Assembly: GCA_964425485.1 (NCBI GenBank)
Contig: CAYRML010000084.1
Location: 1-5,406, forward strand
Length of the DNA: 5,406 bases
Direction of reading: 5' to 3'
From: CAYRML01 sp964425485
GTDB lineage: Bacteria > Bacillota > Dehalobacteriia > UBA4068
Position 1 is the stretch's first letter. Each line of letters starts with the position of its first letter. Positions 1 to 5,406 of this stretch are shown piece by piece. Both the position numbers and the translations under genes were made by a program. The notes under the pieces are model-generated. The model was not told where the DNA came from, searched no databases, and worked only from the letters and a program-made list of their open reading frames with translations.

Positions 1-9
1 CCTAAACCT

Positions 10-41
10 ATTTCAATCCACGCACCCACGCAGGGTGCGAC
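10..41 (-). repeat. CRISPR repeat 2
   Basis: This copy is identical over all 32 nt to the repeat at 77-108, with the same stem (arms 33-39 and 21-27, loop 28-32) and the same 11-nt tail (10-20). The bases flanking the two copies differ, which fixes the repeat boundaries at 32 nt. The absence of mutations fits a position near the active, leader end of the array. Confidence 0.95.
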
Positions 42-76
42 ATGCAACTACGTTCGACAGGCCGTATGAGCTATAC
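42..76 (-). other. CRISPR spacer 1 (35 nt, newest if integration is leader-proximal)
   Basis: This is the unique sequence between the two repeats. Its 35-nt length falls in the usual I-C range of about 33-37 nt. On the minus strand it begins GTATAGCTCAT. I do not recognise its source and see no match to it elsewhere in this window. Because it sits next to the leader-side repeat it should be the most recently acquired spacer in this array. Confidence 0.92.
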
Positions 77-108
77 ATTTCAATCCACGCACCCACGCAG
101 GGTGCGAC
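77..108 (-). repeat. CRISPR repeat 1 (leader-adjacent)
   Basis: This 32-nt repeat reads on the minus strand as GT, a 7-nt arm CGCACCC (100-106), the loop TGCGT (95-99), a 7-nt arm GGGTGCG (88-94), and an 11-nt tail TGGATTGAAAT (77-87). The 7-bp stem is perfect. In studied I-C systems Cas5c cuts at the 3' base of this stem, leaving an 11-nt 5' handle on the crRNA. The tail seen here has exactly that length, so the predicted handle is UGGAUUGAAAU. This is the repeat that would be duplicated at each new spacer integration. Confidence 0.95.
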
Positions 109-169
109 TGTTCGTAAGGTGGTTTTTTAAAAGGTTATTCGCTTTTGCTAGTGTAAAGACAAATACCTT

Positions 170-199
170 CTAATATTGTTATGCCATATATAGTTTCAA
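170..199 (-). promoter_or_regulatory. Possible array promoter in the leader
   Basis: On the minus strand TTGAAA (194-199) resembles a -35 box. It is followed after 18 nt by TATTAG (170-175) or after 16 nt by AATATT (172-177), each matching four of six consensus -10 bases. Transcription would start near position 160, about 50 nt before the first repeat, which is a sensible distance. The match is modest and the region is AT-rich, so chance resemblance is quite possible. TTTACA further downstream (about 149-154) is an alternative -35 but lacks a well-spaced -10. Confidence 0.3.
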
Positions 200-212
200 A
201 ACTTGAATTTTT

Positions 213-257
213 TCTGCGAGCCTATAGGTAATTCCATGTCTGCTATAGGTTCGCAGA
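213..257. repeat. 15-bp inverted repeat just after cas2
   Basis: The left arm TCTGCGAGCCTATAG (213-227) and right arm CTATAGGTTCGCAGA (243-257) are inverted copies with one imperfect pair (220/250) around a 15-nt loop (228-242). The arms begin 2 nt after the cas2 stop codon in the direction of transcription. In a minus-strand transcript the imperfect pair is A·C; in a plus-strand transcript it is a G·U wobble. After the hairpin the minus strand continues with A residues, not a T run, so it is not a standard intrinsic terminator. It may instead stabilise the 3' end of the cas mRNA, be a Rho-linked end, or be a protein-binding site. Confidence 0.75.
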
Positions 258-259
258 TA

Positions 260-550
260 TTAAACTATTGTAACCGCATTATGCCGATAGCTTGTTTTGC
301 TGCCTACATGCTCTATTTTGTTTTCCCAATTATTACCCAATTGATAAAAACGCAAACTATCTTTATCACTATCAATCAACAGTTCTAATTTGTTTTTAAA
401 CACAATATATTGGGCATAGTCCAGGCTGCATTCAAAAACCGAATTCTGCACTCTTTGTCCATAATCCACACAAACTTTCGCTACCTTTCTCAATCTTGCC
501 TTGCCGGCAGCAGATTCCGTATTTACATCATATGTAACTAAAACTAACAT
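260..550 (-). CDS. cas2: CRISPR-associated protein Cas2 (adaptation)
   Basis: This is the small ferredoxin-fold protein that dimerises and bridges two Cas1 dimers in the spacer integration complex. The product has 96 residues, within the normal range. The N-terminal strand MLVLVTYDV carries the conserved Asp8, GQRVQNSVFEC (31-41) is the family's second conserved block, and SLRFYQLGNNW (65-75) forms a later strand. The ATG at 550 is chosen over an in-frame ATG at 589 because it gives the canonical Cas2 N-terminus and has a clear AGGAG about 7 nt upstream. That site overlaps the cas1 stop codon (TAG GAG). The longer form would add 13 residues lying inside cas1. The gene follows cas1 by 10 nt and ends next to the leader. 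In the Cas1-Cas2 complex its role is structural, and any nuclease activity is not required for integration in systems studied. Confidence 0.97.
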   Translation of the reverse strand: MLVLVTYDVNTESAAGKARLRKVAKVCVDYGQRVQNSVFECSLDYAQYIVFKNKLELLIDSDKDSLRFYQLGNNWENKIEHVGSKTSYRHNAVTIV

Positions 551-560
551 AAAATATCTC

Positions 561-1592
561 CTAACCGTTAAAAAAAGGCGGATACCCATCTAAATCACCG
601 CGAATATGTCTGGCCAAGAGCATAGCCTGAATATGCGGCAGAAGACCTATTGCTGTTTTTTCTGCCAGGAATGGATGGGTCAAGATATCTTGCTTGCGAT
701 TCTGCCAATTAGTCAAAACAGTCTTTCTACCCTCATCAGTCAATATAATGCCTCCGCTCTCCTTGCAAAAAAGATCATCTTTTGTCAGCTGTTTGCGGTT
801 TACTAATGACAAAACCAGTCTGTCTGCCAAAAAGGGGCGGAATTCTTCCATTATATCTAAAGCAAGGCTCGCTCTTCCTGGTCTATCCCGATGAAGAAAC
901 CCTACATAGGGGTCAAGCCCCACACCCTCCAGCGCCGAAACTATATTTTGCGCAAGTAAATTATATAGAAACGACAAAAGCGCATTGAAATTATCGAGAG
1001 GTGGCCTGCGATTACGCTGCAATATATAAAAGTCCTCTTTTTGATGAAGGATGGCTTCATTCAATCCCTGAAAATAATATTTTGCGGCCTCGCCTTCAAC
1101 ACCTCTGATATCATCTAAAGATTTCGCCTTCTTTAACCTTGATAATCCCTCATTAAGCCTGTCCACAATTTCATCAAGCAAATAATAATCTACATGCTCA
1201 GCATGGTCACGCATACACCTTTTGAGGACTGTTCTGCAATTGACTATTTTACCTGTGATAAAACCGGCCGCCAAACTGACAGATTTTTCCCTGTCATCCG
1301 CCCATCTGTATTGCTCCCTGCGCAAAAGCACATTACCCGTTGTATTTCCTGAGACTCTGGCCAAAAACTTCCCGTATTCATTCATAAAACATAAGGAAAC
1401 ACCGGCTTCAGTACACAAATGCATCAAAGCAGGGCTCGCACCCATATAGCCGAAGGTTATAATCTCCTCAAAAATATGTATAGGCCGCCGGAAACTTTCC
1501 TCACCATCGATTTTGATGACTATATTTTCTCCGTCGCGTGTAAGATAGCTTTGAGGATTAGTAATATAAAGAGTATTGAGTAAATGTTTCAC
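561..1592 (-). CDS. cas1: CRISPR-associated endonuclease/integrase Cas1 (type I-C)
   Basis: This is the metal-dependent integrase that inserts prespacers at the leader-repeat junction together with Cas2. The product has 343 residues, normal for I-C Cas1. An N-terminal beta domain (about 1-80) leads to the alpha-helical catalytic domain. The active-site residues are visible: Glu166 in GVEGEAAKYYF, His234 in GFLHRDRPGRASLALD, and the acidic pair Asp246/Glu249 in LALDIMEEFRP, so the enzyme looks intact. The start is GTG at 1592, sharing its G with the cas4 stop codon (TAGTG), and a GGTGAT sequence lies about 5 nt upstream. No ATG is available near this position. The gene sits between cas4 and cas2, the standard adaptation cassette, and its translation is probably coupled to cas4. 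Assignment is by family motifs; the I-C subtype comes from the neighbouring genes. Confidence 0.98.
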   Translation of the reverse strand: MKHLLNTLYITNPQSYLTRDGENIVIKIDGEESFRRPIHIFEEIITFGYMGASPALMHLCTEAGVSLCFMNEYGKFLARVSGNTTGNVLLRREQYRWADDREKSVSLAAGFITGKIVNCRTVLKRCMRDHAEHVDYYLLDEIVDRLNEGLSRLKKAKSLDDIRGVEGEAAKYYFQGLNEAILHQKEDFYILQRNRRPPLDNFNALLSFLYNLLAQNIVSALEGVGLDPYVGFLHRDRPGRASLALDIMEEFRPFLADRLVLSLVNRKQLTKDDLFCKESGGIILTDEGRKTVLTNWQNRKQDILTHPFLAEKTAIGLLPHIQAMLLARHIRGDLDGYPPFFNG

Positions 1593-2263
1593 TACTTATC
1601 ACCATCCCGGATATGCTGTGCAATATATTTCCGCACATCAGCTGCATAATCGGCCAATTTAGGCATACAAAGATCCACCAGAGAGCAGGACTTGCAATTT
1701 TTTTGCTTCACAGGTTTTGGAGTATAGCATCTGGAGTACATATTATGCATATCCGCCGCCATTTTTTTGACATCGCTGCGCAAAGTTTCACTAAGATCAA
1801 TCTGTACACGTCGGCGAATTTCATTATAATATATCTCTCCTTGAGGAATAGCAATATGCAGCATTTCCTCCAAACACATGGCCTGGGCGCAAACCTGCAC
1901 CATATCCCAATTGCCGGCTTTGATTTTACCCCTTTTATATTCAATGGGAACAGGTTGCCATAAGCCTGGCTTATGGCGTAACAGCATGCCTGTATCGGAT
2001 AGGTGATACTCCACCATATCCGCTACACCATATAATCCCAGCTCATAGCTGACCAAAGGCTGGCTGCGGGTAATATAGCAGTTTTTCCTGCTTTCATTAA
2101 AAAATGGATCATCTACCTTATCATGGATGATTCTGCCTTGGGCGGTCAAGGAATTTTCCTGCCATTGACTTTCTATATGAATCAAGGCCCATTGCCGGCG
2201 GCAAAAAGCATAATGTTGGATACCGGAAAGCGGCAATAATTCTTCTTCGCTATAGTAATTCAT
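1592..2263 (-). CDS. cas4: CRISPR-associated exonuclease Cas4
   Basis: This is a RecB-like nuclease with an iron-sulfur cluster. In I-C systems Cas4 associates with Cas1-Cas2 and trims the PAM-containing end of prespacers, so that spacers are inserted in the correct orientation. The product has 223 residues, as expected. Four cysteines can ligate the [4Fe-4S] cluster: Cys21 (YAFCRRQW) and the C-terminal set Cys190, Cys193 and Cys199 (NCKSCSLVDLC). The nuclease motifs are present: His47 in GRIIHDKV, Asp82 in GVADMVE, Glu108 and Lys110 in PIEYKRGK, and a Gln-rich QVCAQAMCLEE helix (123-133). All expected key residues are in place. The ATG lies 6 nt after the cas7 stop, with no good Shine-Dalgarno sequence, so translation probably depends on ribosomes finishing cas7. 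The stop overlaps the cas1 start by one base. Confidence 0.97.
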   Translation of the reverse strand: MNYYSEEELLPLSGIQHYAFCRRQWALIHIESQWQENSLTAQGRIIHDKVDDPFFNESRKNCYITRSQPLVSYELGLYGVADMVEYHLSDTGMLLRHKPGLWQPVPIEYKRGKIKAGNWDMVQVCAQAMCLEEMLHIAIPQGEIYYNEIRRRVQIDLSETLRSDVKKMAADMHNMYSRCYTPKPVKQKNCKSCSLVDLCMPKLADYAADVRKYIAQHIRDGDK

Positions 2264-2269
2264 ACCAAT

Positions 2270-3169
2270 CTACAGCTTTTCCAGTATCTGTACACCATCG
2301 GGCAAATTATCTTTATTTATAGTTATTTCATAATCTTGGTAGCCTCTGGGTGGCATATTCCCCGTTCTGGCCACTTGCACCAGCTCAAACAATTTGTGCG
2401 CGGGAGCATTGCCCAGCATATCACTATGTTCAAAAACGATCAAGCGACGGCTGGCCATTTTGCCTCTGGCCGCTGAATGATCATGTTCAAACATATTAAT
2501 CAGGGCTTGCCACAATAGTTGCAAATCACTTTCAGAAAATTGGGTAATAGAAATAGTTTCCTGATTGTCTTTATAGAGGGGCTTGTTGGCCAGAGCTGCC
2601 GAAATATATCCATCCACACGATACAAAGCATAAGGTACGATAAATTTACGGCCGATGGTGCGTTCTTTCCCCGCATCTTTTTCATTGGTTACAGCCATTC
2701 TGGTAATGGCAACTTCCTGCTGAAAAATAGGATCCAAGCTTTTGGCAAAGTTTAGCTGCACCGGCCCGCGCACTTGGCCGCAGTTGATCTCCATAGCCAT
2801 CACTGCGCCGAAAGCGCGGATATCAAAATAGTTTTTACACATGAACTCTGTTAGTTGAGCAGCTAAATTTTTTTCTTTGGGCAACTTTTTGGCTTCCGGT
2901 TTTTGGCCTATATATTCATAAGCATCTAAATTTTTATTGTTCAGCACCGCCCCCTCGGTCACATAGATACCATAGCCGGGTTGATTTGCCTTAACCAGTT
3001 CCACATAGTTACGGATTTTTCTTTTCAGACAAACATCGGTCACTATCCCATGATTGGTTTCCGGATCAAGCCTTGGCATATTACCGGCATCAGGATCGCC
3101 ATTAGGATTACCGTTTTCCACATCAAACAAGAGCGTGAATTCATAACGTTTTTTGATGGCTTCAGTCAT
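2270..3169 (-). CDS. cas7c: Cascade backbone subunit Cas7c (Csd2)
   Basis: This RAMP-fold protein polymerises along the crRNA to form the backbone of the I-C surveillance complex (seven copies in the studied complex). The product has 299 residues, typical for Csd2. Conserved blocks are NPNGDPDAGNMPR (21-33), GIVTDVCLKRKIRNYV (41-56), DIRAFGAVM (116-124), GPVQLNFAKSLDP (135-147) and GRKFIVPYALYRVDGY (173-188). The C-terminal part (about 235-299) closes the ferredoxin-like fold. The ATG at 3169 follows a strong GGAGGAG ribosome binding site that lies within the last codons of cas8c (Met-Glu-Glu-Lys), and only 2 nt separate the cas8c stop from this start. The strong site fits the need for many copies per complex. 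The protein is expected to act in the cytoplasm with Cas5c, Cas8c and Cas11c. Confidence 0.98.
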   Translation of the reverse strand: MTEAIKKRYEFTLLFDVENGNPNGDPDAGNMPRLDPETNHGIVTDVCLKRKIRNYVELVKANQPGYGIYVTEGAVLNNKNLDAYEYIGQKPEAKKLPKEKNLAAQLTEFMCKNYFDIRAFGAVMAMEINCGQVRGPVQLNFAKSLDPIFQQEVAITRMAVTNEKDAGKERTIGRKFIVPYALYRVDGYISAALANKPLYKDNQETISITQFSESDLQLLWQALINMFEHDHSAARGKMASRRLIVFEHSDMLGNAPAHKLFELVQVARTGNMPPRGYQDYEITINKDNLPDGVQILEKL

Positions 3170-3171
3170 TT

Positions 3172-3546
3172 TTATTTCTCCTCCATAGTCTCTTTATTTT
3201 TCTTAGTATAAAAATCGGCTACTTGATGATAGTAGCCCAAGGCAAACATCCCCTGTTCGTCCAGAGTCAACCGTGAGGGGAAACATGTTGTCTCCATACC
3301 ACTTAATATTTCGGCTTTTAGATTTTCCAGCGCATAACCGTATTCCGCCTTGGATGTATGGTGGCTAGACAGTTTGATCAATGTCGGAAATACCGCAGCC
3401 GGAGTGGTCATAGCACTGCCAAAATATTTGTCTTTGATGGTAGCATTGATATCATTGCCAACAGCCTCCTTCTGTGCTTTTTCCAAGACAGCGAATAAAC
3501 GACCTAAACGATATGGTGCGCTTTCGCTTTCTTTGTTAAGAACCAC
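3172..3546 (-). CDS. cas11c: Internally translated small subunit Cas11c (within cas8c, same frame)
   Basis: A GTG codon at 3544-3546 (Val468 of Cas8c) is preceded by a near-perfect Shine-Dalgarno sequence AAGGAGGAG (3553-3561); counted from the AAGGAGG core (3555-3561) the spacing is 8 nt. Starting there in the cas8c frame gives 124 residues, which contain the conserved helical C-terminal region (LGRLFAVLEK, then YFGSAMTTPAAVFP) and end with the cas8c stop. Published work on type I-C and related Cascades showed that a small subunit of about this size is made from an internal start in the large-subunit gene and lines the belly of the complex, stabilising the R-loop. The sequence here has the right place, frame, size and signal. 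Actual use of this start is an inference; the first residue would be Met rather than Val. Confidence 0.82.
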   Translation of the reverse strand: MVLNKESESAPYRLGRLFAVLEKAQKEAVGNDINATIKDKYFGSAMTTPAAVFPTLIKLSSHHTSKAEYGYALENLKAEILSGMETTCFPSRLTLDEQGMFALGYYHQVADFYTKKNKETMEEK

Positions 3547-4947
3547 TGTTATCTCCTCCTTATCTAGTGATTTATATATTTTGGATTTTCTCAATAAATA
3601 AGCCTTAATAAAGCCGGCCCGTATAGGATTAATATCTTTATCTATGCCAATACGCCCCAGAATCTTAGCATAAACCCGAGCGGGATAAAGCTGATTATTT
3701 AAGATGGCCCTCAGAAAGGGTGCGGTAAAAACCGTAGGCGCCTTTTTATCAGTGGCATCTTTGGGCACAGTTTCCCGTAAAATATCCCCAATAAACCGCA
3801 CATTCTTATCGGAATAGCTGTTACAAATCTCCATATCCAGATGATGCTGAGCCACATGGCGAATAAATTTACCGAAAGTATTGCTGTACCAAAAACTCAC
3901 TGCCAGACGCGCATTATTGGCCGTCAACCCCAGAATATAAAAATTTACATCCTCATCAATTGCTATTTTGCCCTCGTCAAGCTTTCGCCCTTGCCGTATG
4001 CTAAGCAAAATATCATGAACCAGGTCACGCATTTCAGCATCATATTGTACACTTTGCTCATCGGCATCTTTAGGAATAAAAGGTTTAGGATTTATAAAAT
4101 ACCTGCTGAGATCATGATAAATTTTATTTGTCCTCTCAGCCCAATAAACTATGGTCATATTATCAATAATCATCCTATGTTTCGGGTCACTAAGCAAATA
4201 ATTCAAAGCGGTAGTATAGGCAAAAGCGCTATGAATGCCTATCGGCCCATTGGCACTTTGTTCCTTGTGGTAAGAGCAAAATGCAGCATTATTATAGCTG
4301 ACAATAGCCCCGCCTTTGGCATTGGCGCCCATAACATTTTTAATCGCGCTGTGAGTCAGTTCTATCGGCGCTTTTTTGCCGCTGACTAAACAATATCCCT
4401 CAGCCTTAACCTCTCTGTTTTTGATATAATGCTCCCATACTTGTTTAATACAAGGGGAATCATGCAGATAATTTACTTTTCCCTGTAATCGAAAGACAAT
4501 ATTTGCACCTTTAATAATATCATCAAAGTAAGGCGCCATCTCCTGATTATTTTTTGCCTCTTCAGGTTGCCAACTATTTATAAAACCGAGTAAGGCCTGC
4601 ACCTCCTCATCTTCTTGATCTGATAAAAGCTGGTTATGTAAATCTACAAAGGCCCTGAATCTTTTCAGATTCTTTTTATCTTCAAGGGGCAAGCCCAAAG
4701 CATACCGATTATTATCCCAAGCAAAAAAAGAATTAACAGAATTGGTATGATCACCCAAGAACGGCATTATTAACTCCTTACGCTCCCTGCCCTCACGTAA
4801 ATCCGCCACACTTAATAATTTACCATCCGTAGCCAAAGTCAAACAAAAATCAGCCTTGCAAAAAGCATACCCATAAACAGGTATGCTCCCTGTATCATCC
4901 ATAGTCGCTAAAATATCATAATACTTTGCCAGCGCTTGTATGATCAT
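3172..4947 (-). CDS. cas8c: Cascade large subunit Cas8c (Csd1)
   Basis: This large subunit of the I-C complex recognises the PAM on target DNA, helps open the duplex and is where Cas3 is recruited. The product has 591 residues, near the usual size. Recognisable Csd1 blocks are the N-terminus MIIQALAKYYDIL, SFFAWDNNRYALGL (73-86), CLVSGKKAPIELTH (186-199), a block around SYNNAAFCSYHKEQ (217-230) with AFAYTTALNYLL (241-252), LTANNARLAVSFWY (341-354), and the C-terminal YRLGRLFAVLEKAQ (479-492) and YFGSAMTTPAAVFP (508-521). The ATG overlaps the cas5c stop by 4 nt (ATGA), a common coupling arrangement, with a weak GGTGG upstream. The last 124 codons can also be translated separately as Cas11c. 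No frameshift or truncation is seen. Confidence 0.97.
   Translation of the reverse strand: MIIQALAKYYDILATMDDTGSIPVYGYAFCKADFCLTLATDGKLLSVADLREGRERKELIMPFLGDHTNSVNSFFAWDNNRYALGLPLEDKKNLKRFRAFVDLHNQLLSDQEDEEVQALLGFINSWQPEEAKNNQEMAPYFDDIIKGANIVFRLQGKVNYLHDSPCIKQVWEHYIKNREVKAEGYCLVSGKKAPIELTHSAIKNVMGANAKGGAIVSYNNAAFCSYHKEQSANGPIGIHSAFAYTTALNYLLSDPKHRMIIDNMTIVYWAERTNKIYHDLSRYFINPKPFIPKDADEQSVQYDAEMRDLVHDILLSIRQGRKLDEGKIAIDEDVNFYILGLTANNARLAVSFWYSNTFGKFIRHVAQHHLDMEICNSYSDKNVRFIGDILRETVPKDATDKKAPTVFTAPFLRAILNNQLYPARVYAKILGRIGIDKDINPIRAGFIKAYLLRKSKIYKSLDKEEITVVLNKESESAPYRLGRLFAVLEKAQKEAVGNDINATIKDKYFGSAMTTPAAVFPTLIKLSSHHTSKAEYGYALENLKAEILSGMETTCFPSRLTLDEQGMFALGYYHQVADFYTKKNKETMEEK
3175..3182 (-). 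promoter_or_regulatory. Ribosome binding site of cas7c inside the cas8c 3' end
   Basis: The bases GGAGGAGA on the minus strand encode part of the final Glu-Glu-Lys of Cas8c and Cas11c and lie about 6-8 nt before the cas7c ATG. They fix the cas7c start and should allow strong initiation independent of, or coupled with, cas8c translation. Confidence 0.8.
3553..3561 (-). promoter_or_regulatory. Internal ribosome binding site for cas11c
   Basis: On the minus strand the bases read AAGGAGGAG, complementary to the 16S anti-Shine-Dalgarno sequence over at least seven positions. They lie 8 nt (from the AAGGAGG core) before the in-frame GTG at 3546. It is embedded in Lys-Glu-Glu codons of cas8c. It is stronger than the sites in front of cas8c, cas4 or cas1, which argues for selection on initiation rather than only on the encoded residues. 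Confidence 0.75.
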
Positions 4948-5406
4948 TTTATGCCACCACCATTCATCAAGGCCTGCAAATCAATAATGCCATCAGTCAT
5001 TTTTGCCCTAAAAAACATAGGCTGCGGATTTTTTTCATCGGCAAAATCGATATCCCATAGCATAAAACCCAGATCTTTTTCCATATTCTGATAAAAAGAA
5101 GGAGGCACAGCTTCATCATTTTCTATAATCTTAAAATTAGCAGCAAATTCCCTACAACCCAAATAGGGCCTATGATAGCACTGTCCCTTACGCAAACGAC
5201 GCAGTATTATATTGTAATGTTTTTCTACGGTATCTTCTTCTCCACACTTATCTGTCAGCTCAAAATGAGCCGCGATCACATAACAAACATTTTTTAGCAA
5301 TAATGTAGCTCTTTGGGCAATATTTTCAGCCGTATATTGATGAATTTGCTCTTTATTGCTGCCTAAATAAGCACTTTTTACACTACCCATAGGAACAGTT
5401 CCTAGT
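4944..5406 (-). CDS. cas5c: Cas5c (Cas5d), crRNA-processing subunit, N-terminus outside the window
   Basis: In type I-C, Cas5 replaces Cas6: it cuts the pre-crRNA at the base of the repeat hairpin and stays bound to the 5' handle in Cascade. The visible part has 153 residues and lacks the N-terminal portion of a protein usually about 210-240 long. The frame stays open to the window edge. The ATG at 5390 is therefore probably an internal methionine, since starting there would remove the first ferredoxin-like half. Numbering from that Met, KHY (57-59) carries the Lys-His pair that aligns by position with catalytic residues of studied Cas5d enzymes; RPYLGCREFAANF (74-86), DLGFMLWDIDF (106-116) and a C-terminal FRAKMTDGIIDL (127-138) are family blocks. 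The stop overlaps the cas8c start by 4 nt. Any catalytic Tyr in the N-terminal part cannot be seen. Confidence 0.93.
   Translation of the reverse strand, partial: LGTVPMGSVKSAYLGSNKEQIHQYTAENIAQRATLLLKNVCYVIAAHFELTDKCGEEDTVEKHYNIILRRLRKGQCYHRPYLGCREFAANFKIIENDEAVPPSFYQNMEKDLGFMLWDIDFADEKNPQPMFFRAKMTDGIIDLQALMNGGGIK

Larger units (their letters stand above)
1..108 (-). CRISPR. Type I-C CRISPR array, leader-proximal end (continues past the left edge)
   Basis: Two identical 32-nt repeats (77-108 and 10-41) flank one complete 35-nt spacer (42-76), and 9 nt of a second spacer (1-9) run off the window. Read on the minus strand the repeat starts GTCGCACCC and ends GGATTGAAAT, the typical pattern of I-C repeats, and it is palindromic in the middle. 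The adjoining type I-C cas operon lies on the leader side and on the same strand, so the array is read right to left and the repeat at 77-108 is the first after the leader. The total number of spacers cannot be known from this window. Confidence 0.97.
109..259 (-). promoter_or_regulatory. CRISPR leader region between cas2 and the array
   Basis: These 151 nt of AT-rich DNA between the cas2 stop codon and the first repeat hold no credible gene. They occupy the position of the leader, which in CRISPR systems carries the array promoter and the sequence that directs Cas1-Cas2 to the first repeat. The segment touching the repeat (109-135) has an A/T run (122-132) flanked by GG-containing stretches. 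The far end (213-257) is an inverted repeat described separately. The leader assignment rests on position and orientation. Which bases are needed for integration cannot be told from one copy. Confidence 0.8.

Noticed and set aside
195..207. A small inverted repeat TTCAA/TTGAA in the leader
   Set aside because: Five-base AT-rich arms are common by chance. It overlaps the candidate -35 box and gives no independent support for an operator.
203..388. A 61-codon plus-strand frame overlapping the leader and the 3' end of cas2
   Set aside because: It runs opposite cas2 and through the inverted repeat, starts at an ATG with no ribosome binding site, and its sequence resembles no known protein.
551..589. 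A longer Cas2 beginning at the ATG at 589
   Set aside because: The extra 13 residues lie inside cas1, do not resemble Cas2, and the strong AGGAG points to the ATG at 550.
3408..3471. A second AAGGAGG inside cas8c (3465-3471) followed 9 nt later by an ATG (3453-3455)
   Set aside because: The ATG is out of the cas8c frame and yields only 15 codons before a stop, and no in-frame start is well placed. The motif comes from Lys-Glu codons and is probably incidental.
3841..4389. A 182-codon open frame on the plus strand
   Set aside because: It lies wholly opposite conserved cas8c codons, has no family resemblance that I can see, and has a low-complexity, shadow-like composition.
5391..5403. A short palindrome (AGGAAC, one base, GTTCCT) near the right edge
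   Set aside because: Six-base arms in coding sequence of cas5c are within chance expectation, and no promoter or gene boundary accompanies them.
1..5406. The possibility of a new defence system or cargo gene hidden in the locus
   Set aside because: Every long minus-strand frame is a recognised type I-C cas gene with intact motifs, the gaps between genes are 10 nt or less, and no extra gene fits. The window looks like a canonical I-C locus.

Overview
The window is almost entirely a type I-C CRISPR-Cas locus on the minus strand. Read in the direction of transcription (right to left) the order is: partial cas5c (cut by the right edge), cas8c with an internal start for the small subunit cas11c, cas7c, cas4, cas1, cas2, a leader of about 150 bp, and the leader-proximal end of a CRISPR array (cut by the left edge). 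No other genes are supported. The plus-strand open frames lie opposite these cas genes and look like shadows.

The moderately AT-rich composition, strong AGGAGG-type ribosome binding sites and protein sequence style suggest a member of the Bacillota (Clostridia or Negativicutes-like). This is an inference only, because I-C loci are often transferred between lineages and no housekeeping gene is present.

Right part (about 2270-5406): the interference module. Cas5c should process the crRNA and cap the 5' handle. Cas8c is the large subunit that senses the PAM, Cas7c forms the backbone, and Cas11c, made from inside cas8c, forms the belly of Cascade. The nuclease-helicase Cas3, usually the first gene of such operons, is not visible and would be expected beyond position 5406. 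Middle part (260-2263): the adaptation module, Cas4-Cas1-Cas2, which trims and integrates new spacers. Left part (1-259): leader and array. The repeat is 32 nt with a 7-bp stem, two identical copies are visible, and one complete 35-nt spacer lies between them. This is the newest spacer if integration is at the leader end.

The genes are tightly packed: each junction overlaps by a few bases or is separated by 10 nt or less, which indicates one operon with translational coupling. Array and operon run the same way, and no classical intrinsic terminator lies between them. The system is a recognisable, apparently intact I-C locus rather than a new class. The points most worth a second look are the internal Shine-Dalgarno/GTG for Cas11c, the graded strength of ribosome binding sites along the operon, and a 15-bp inverted repeat placed directly after the cas2 stop codon.
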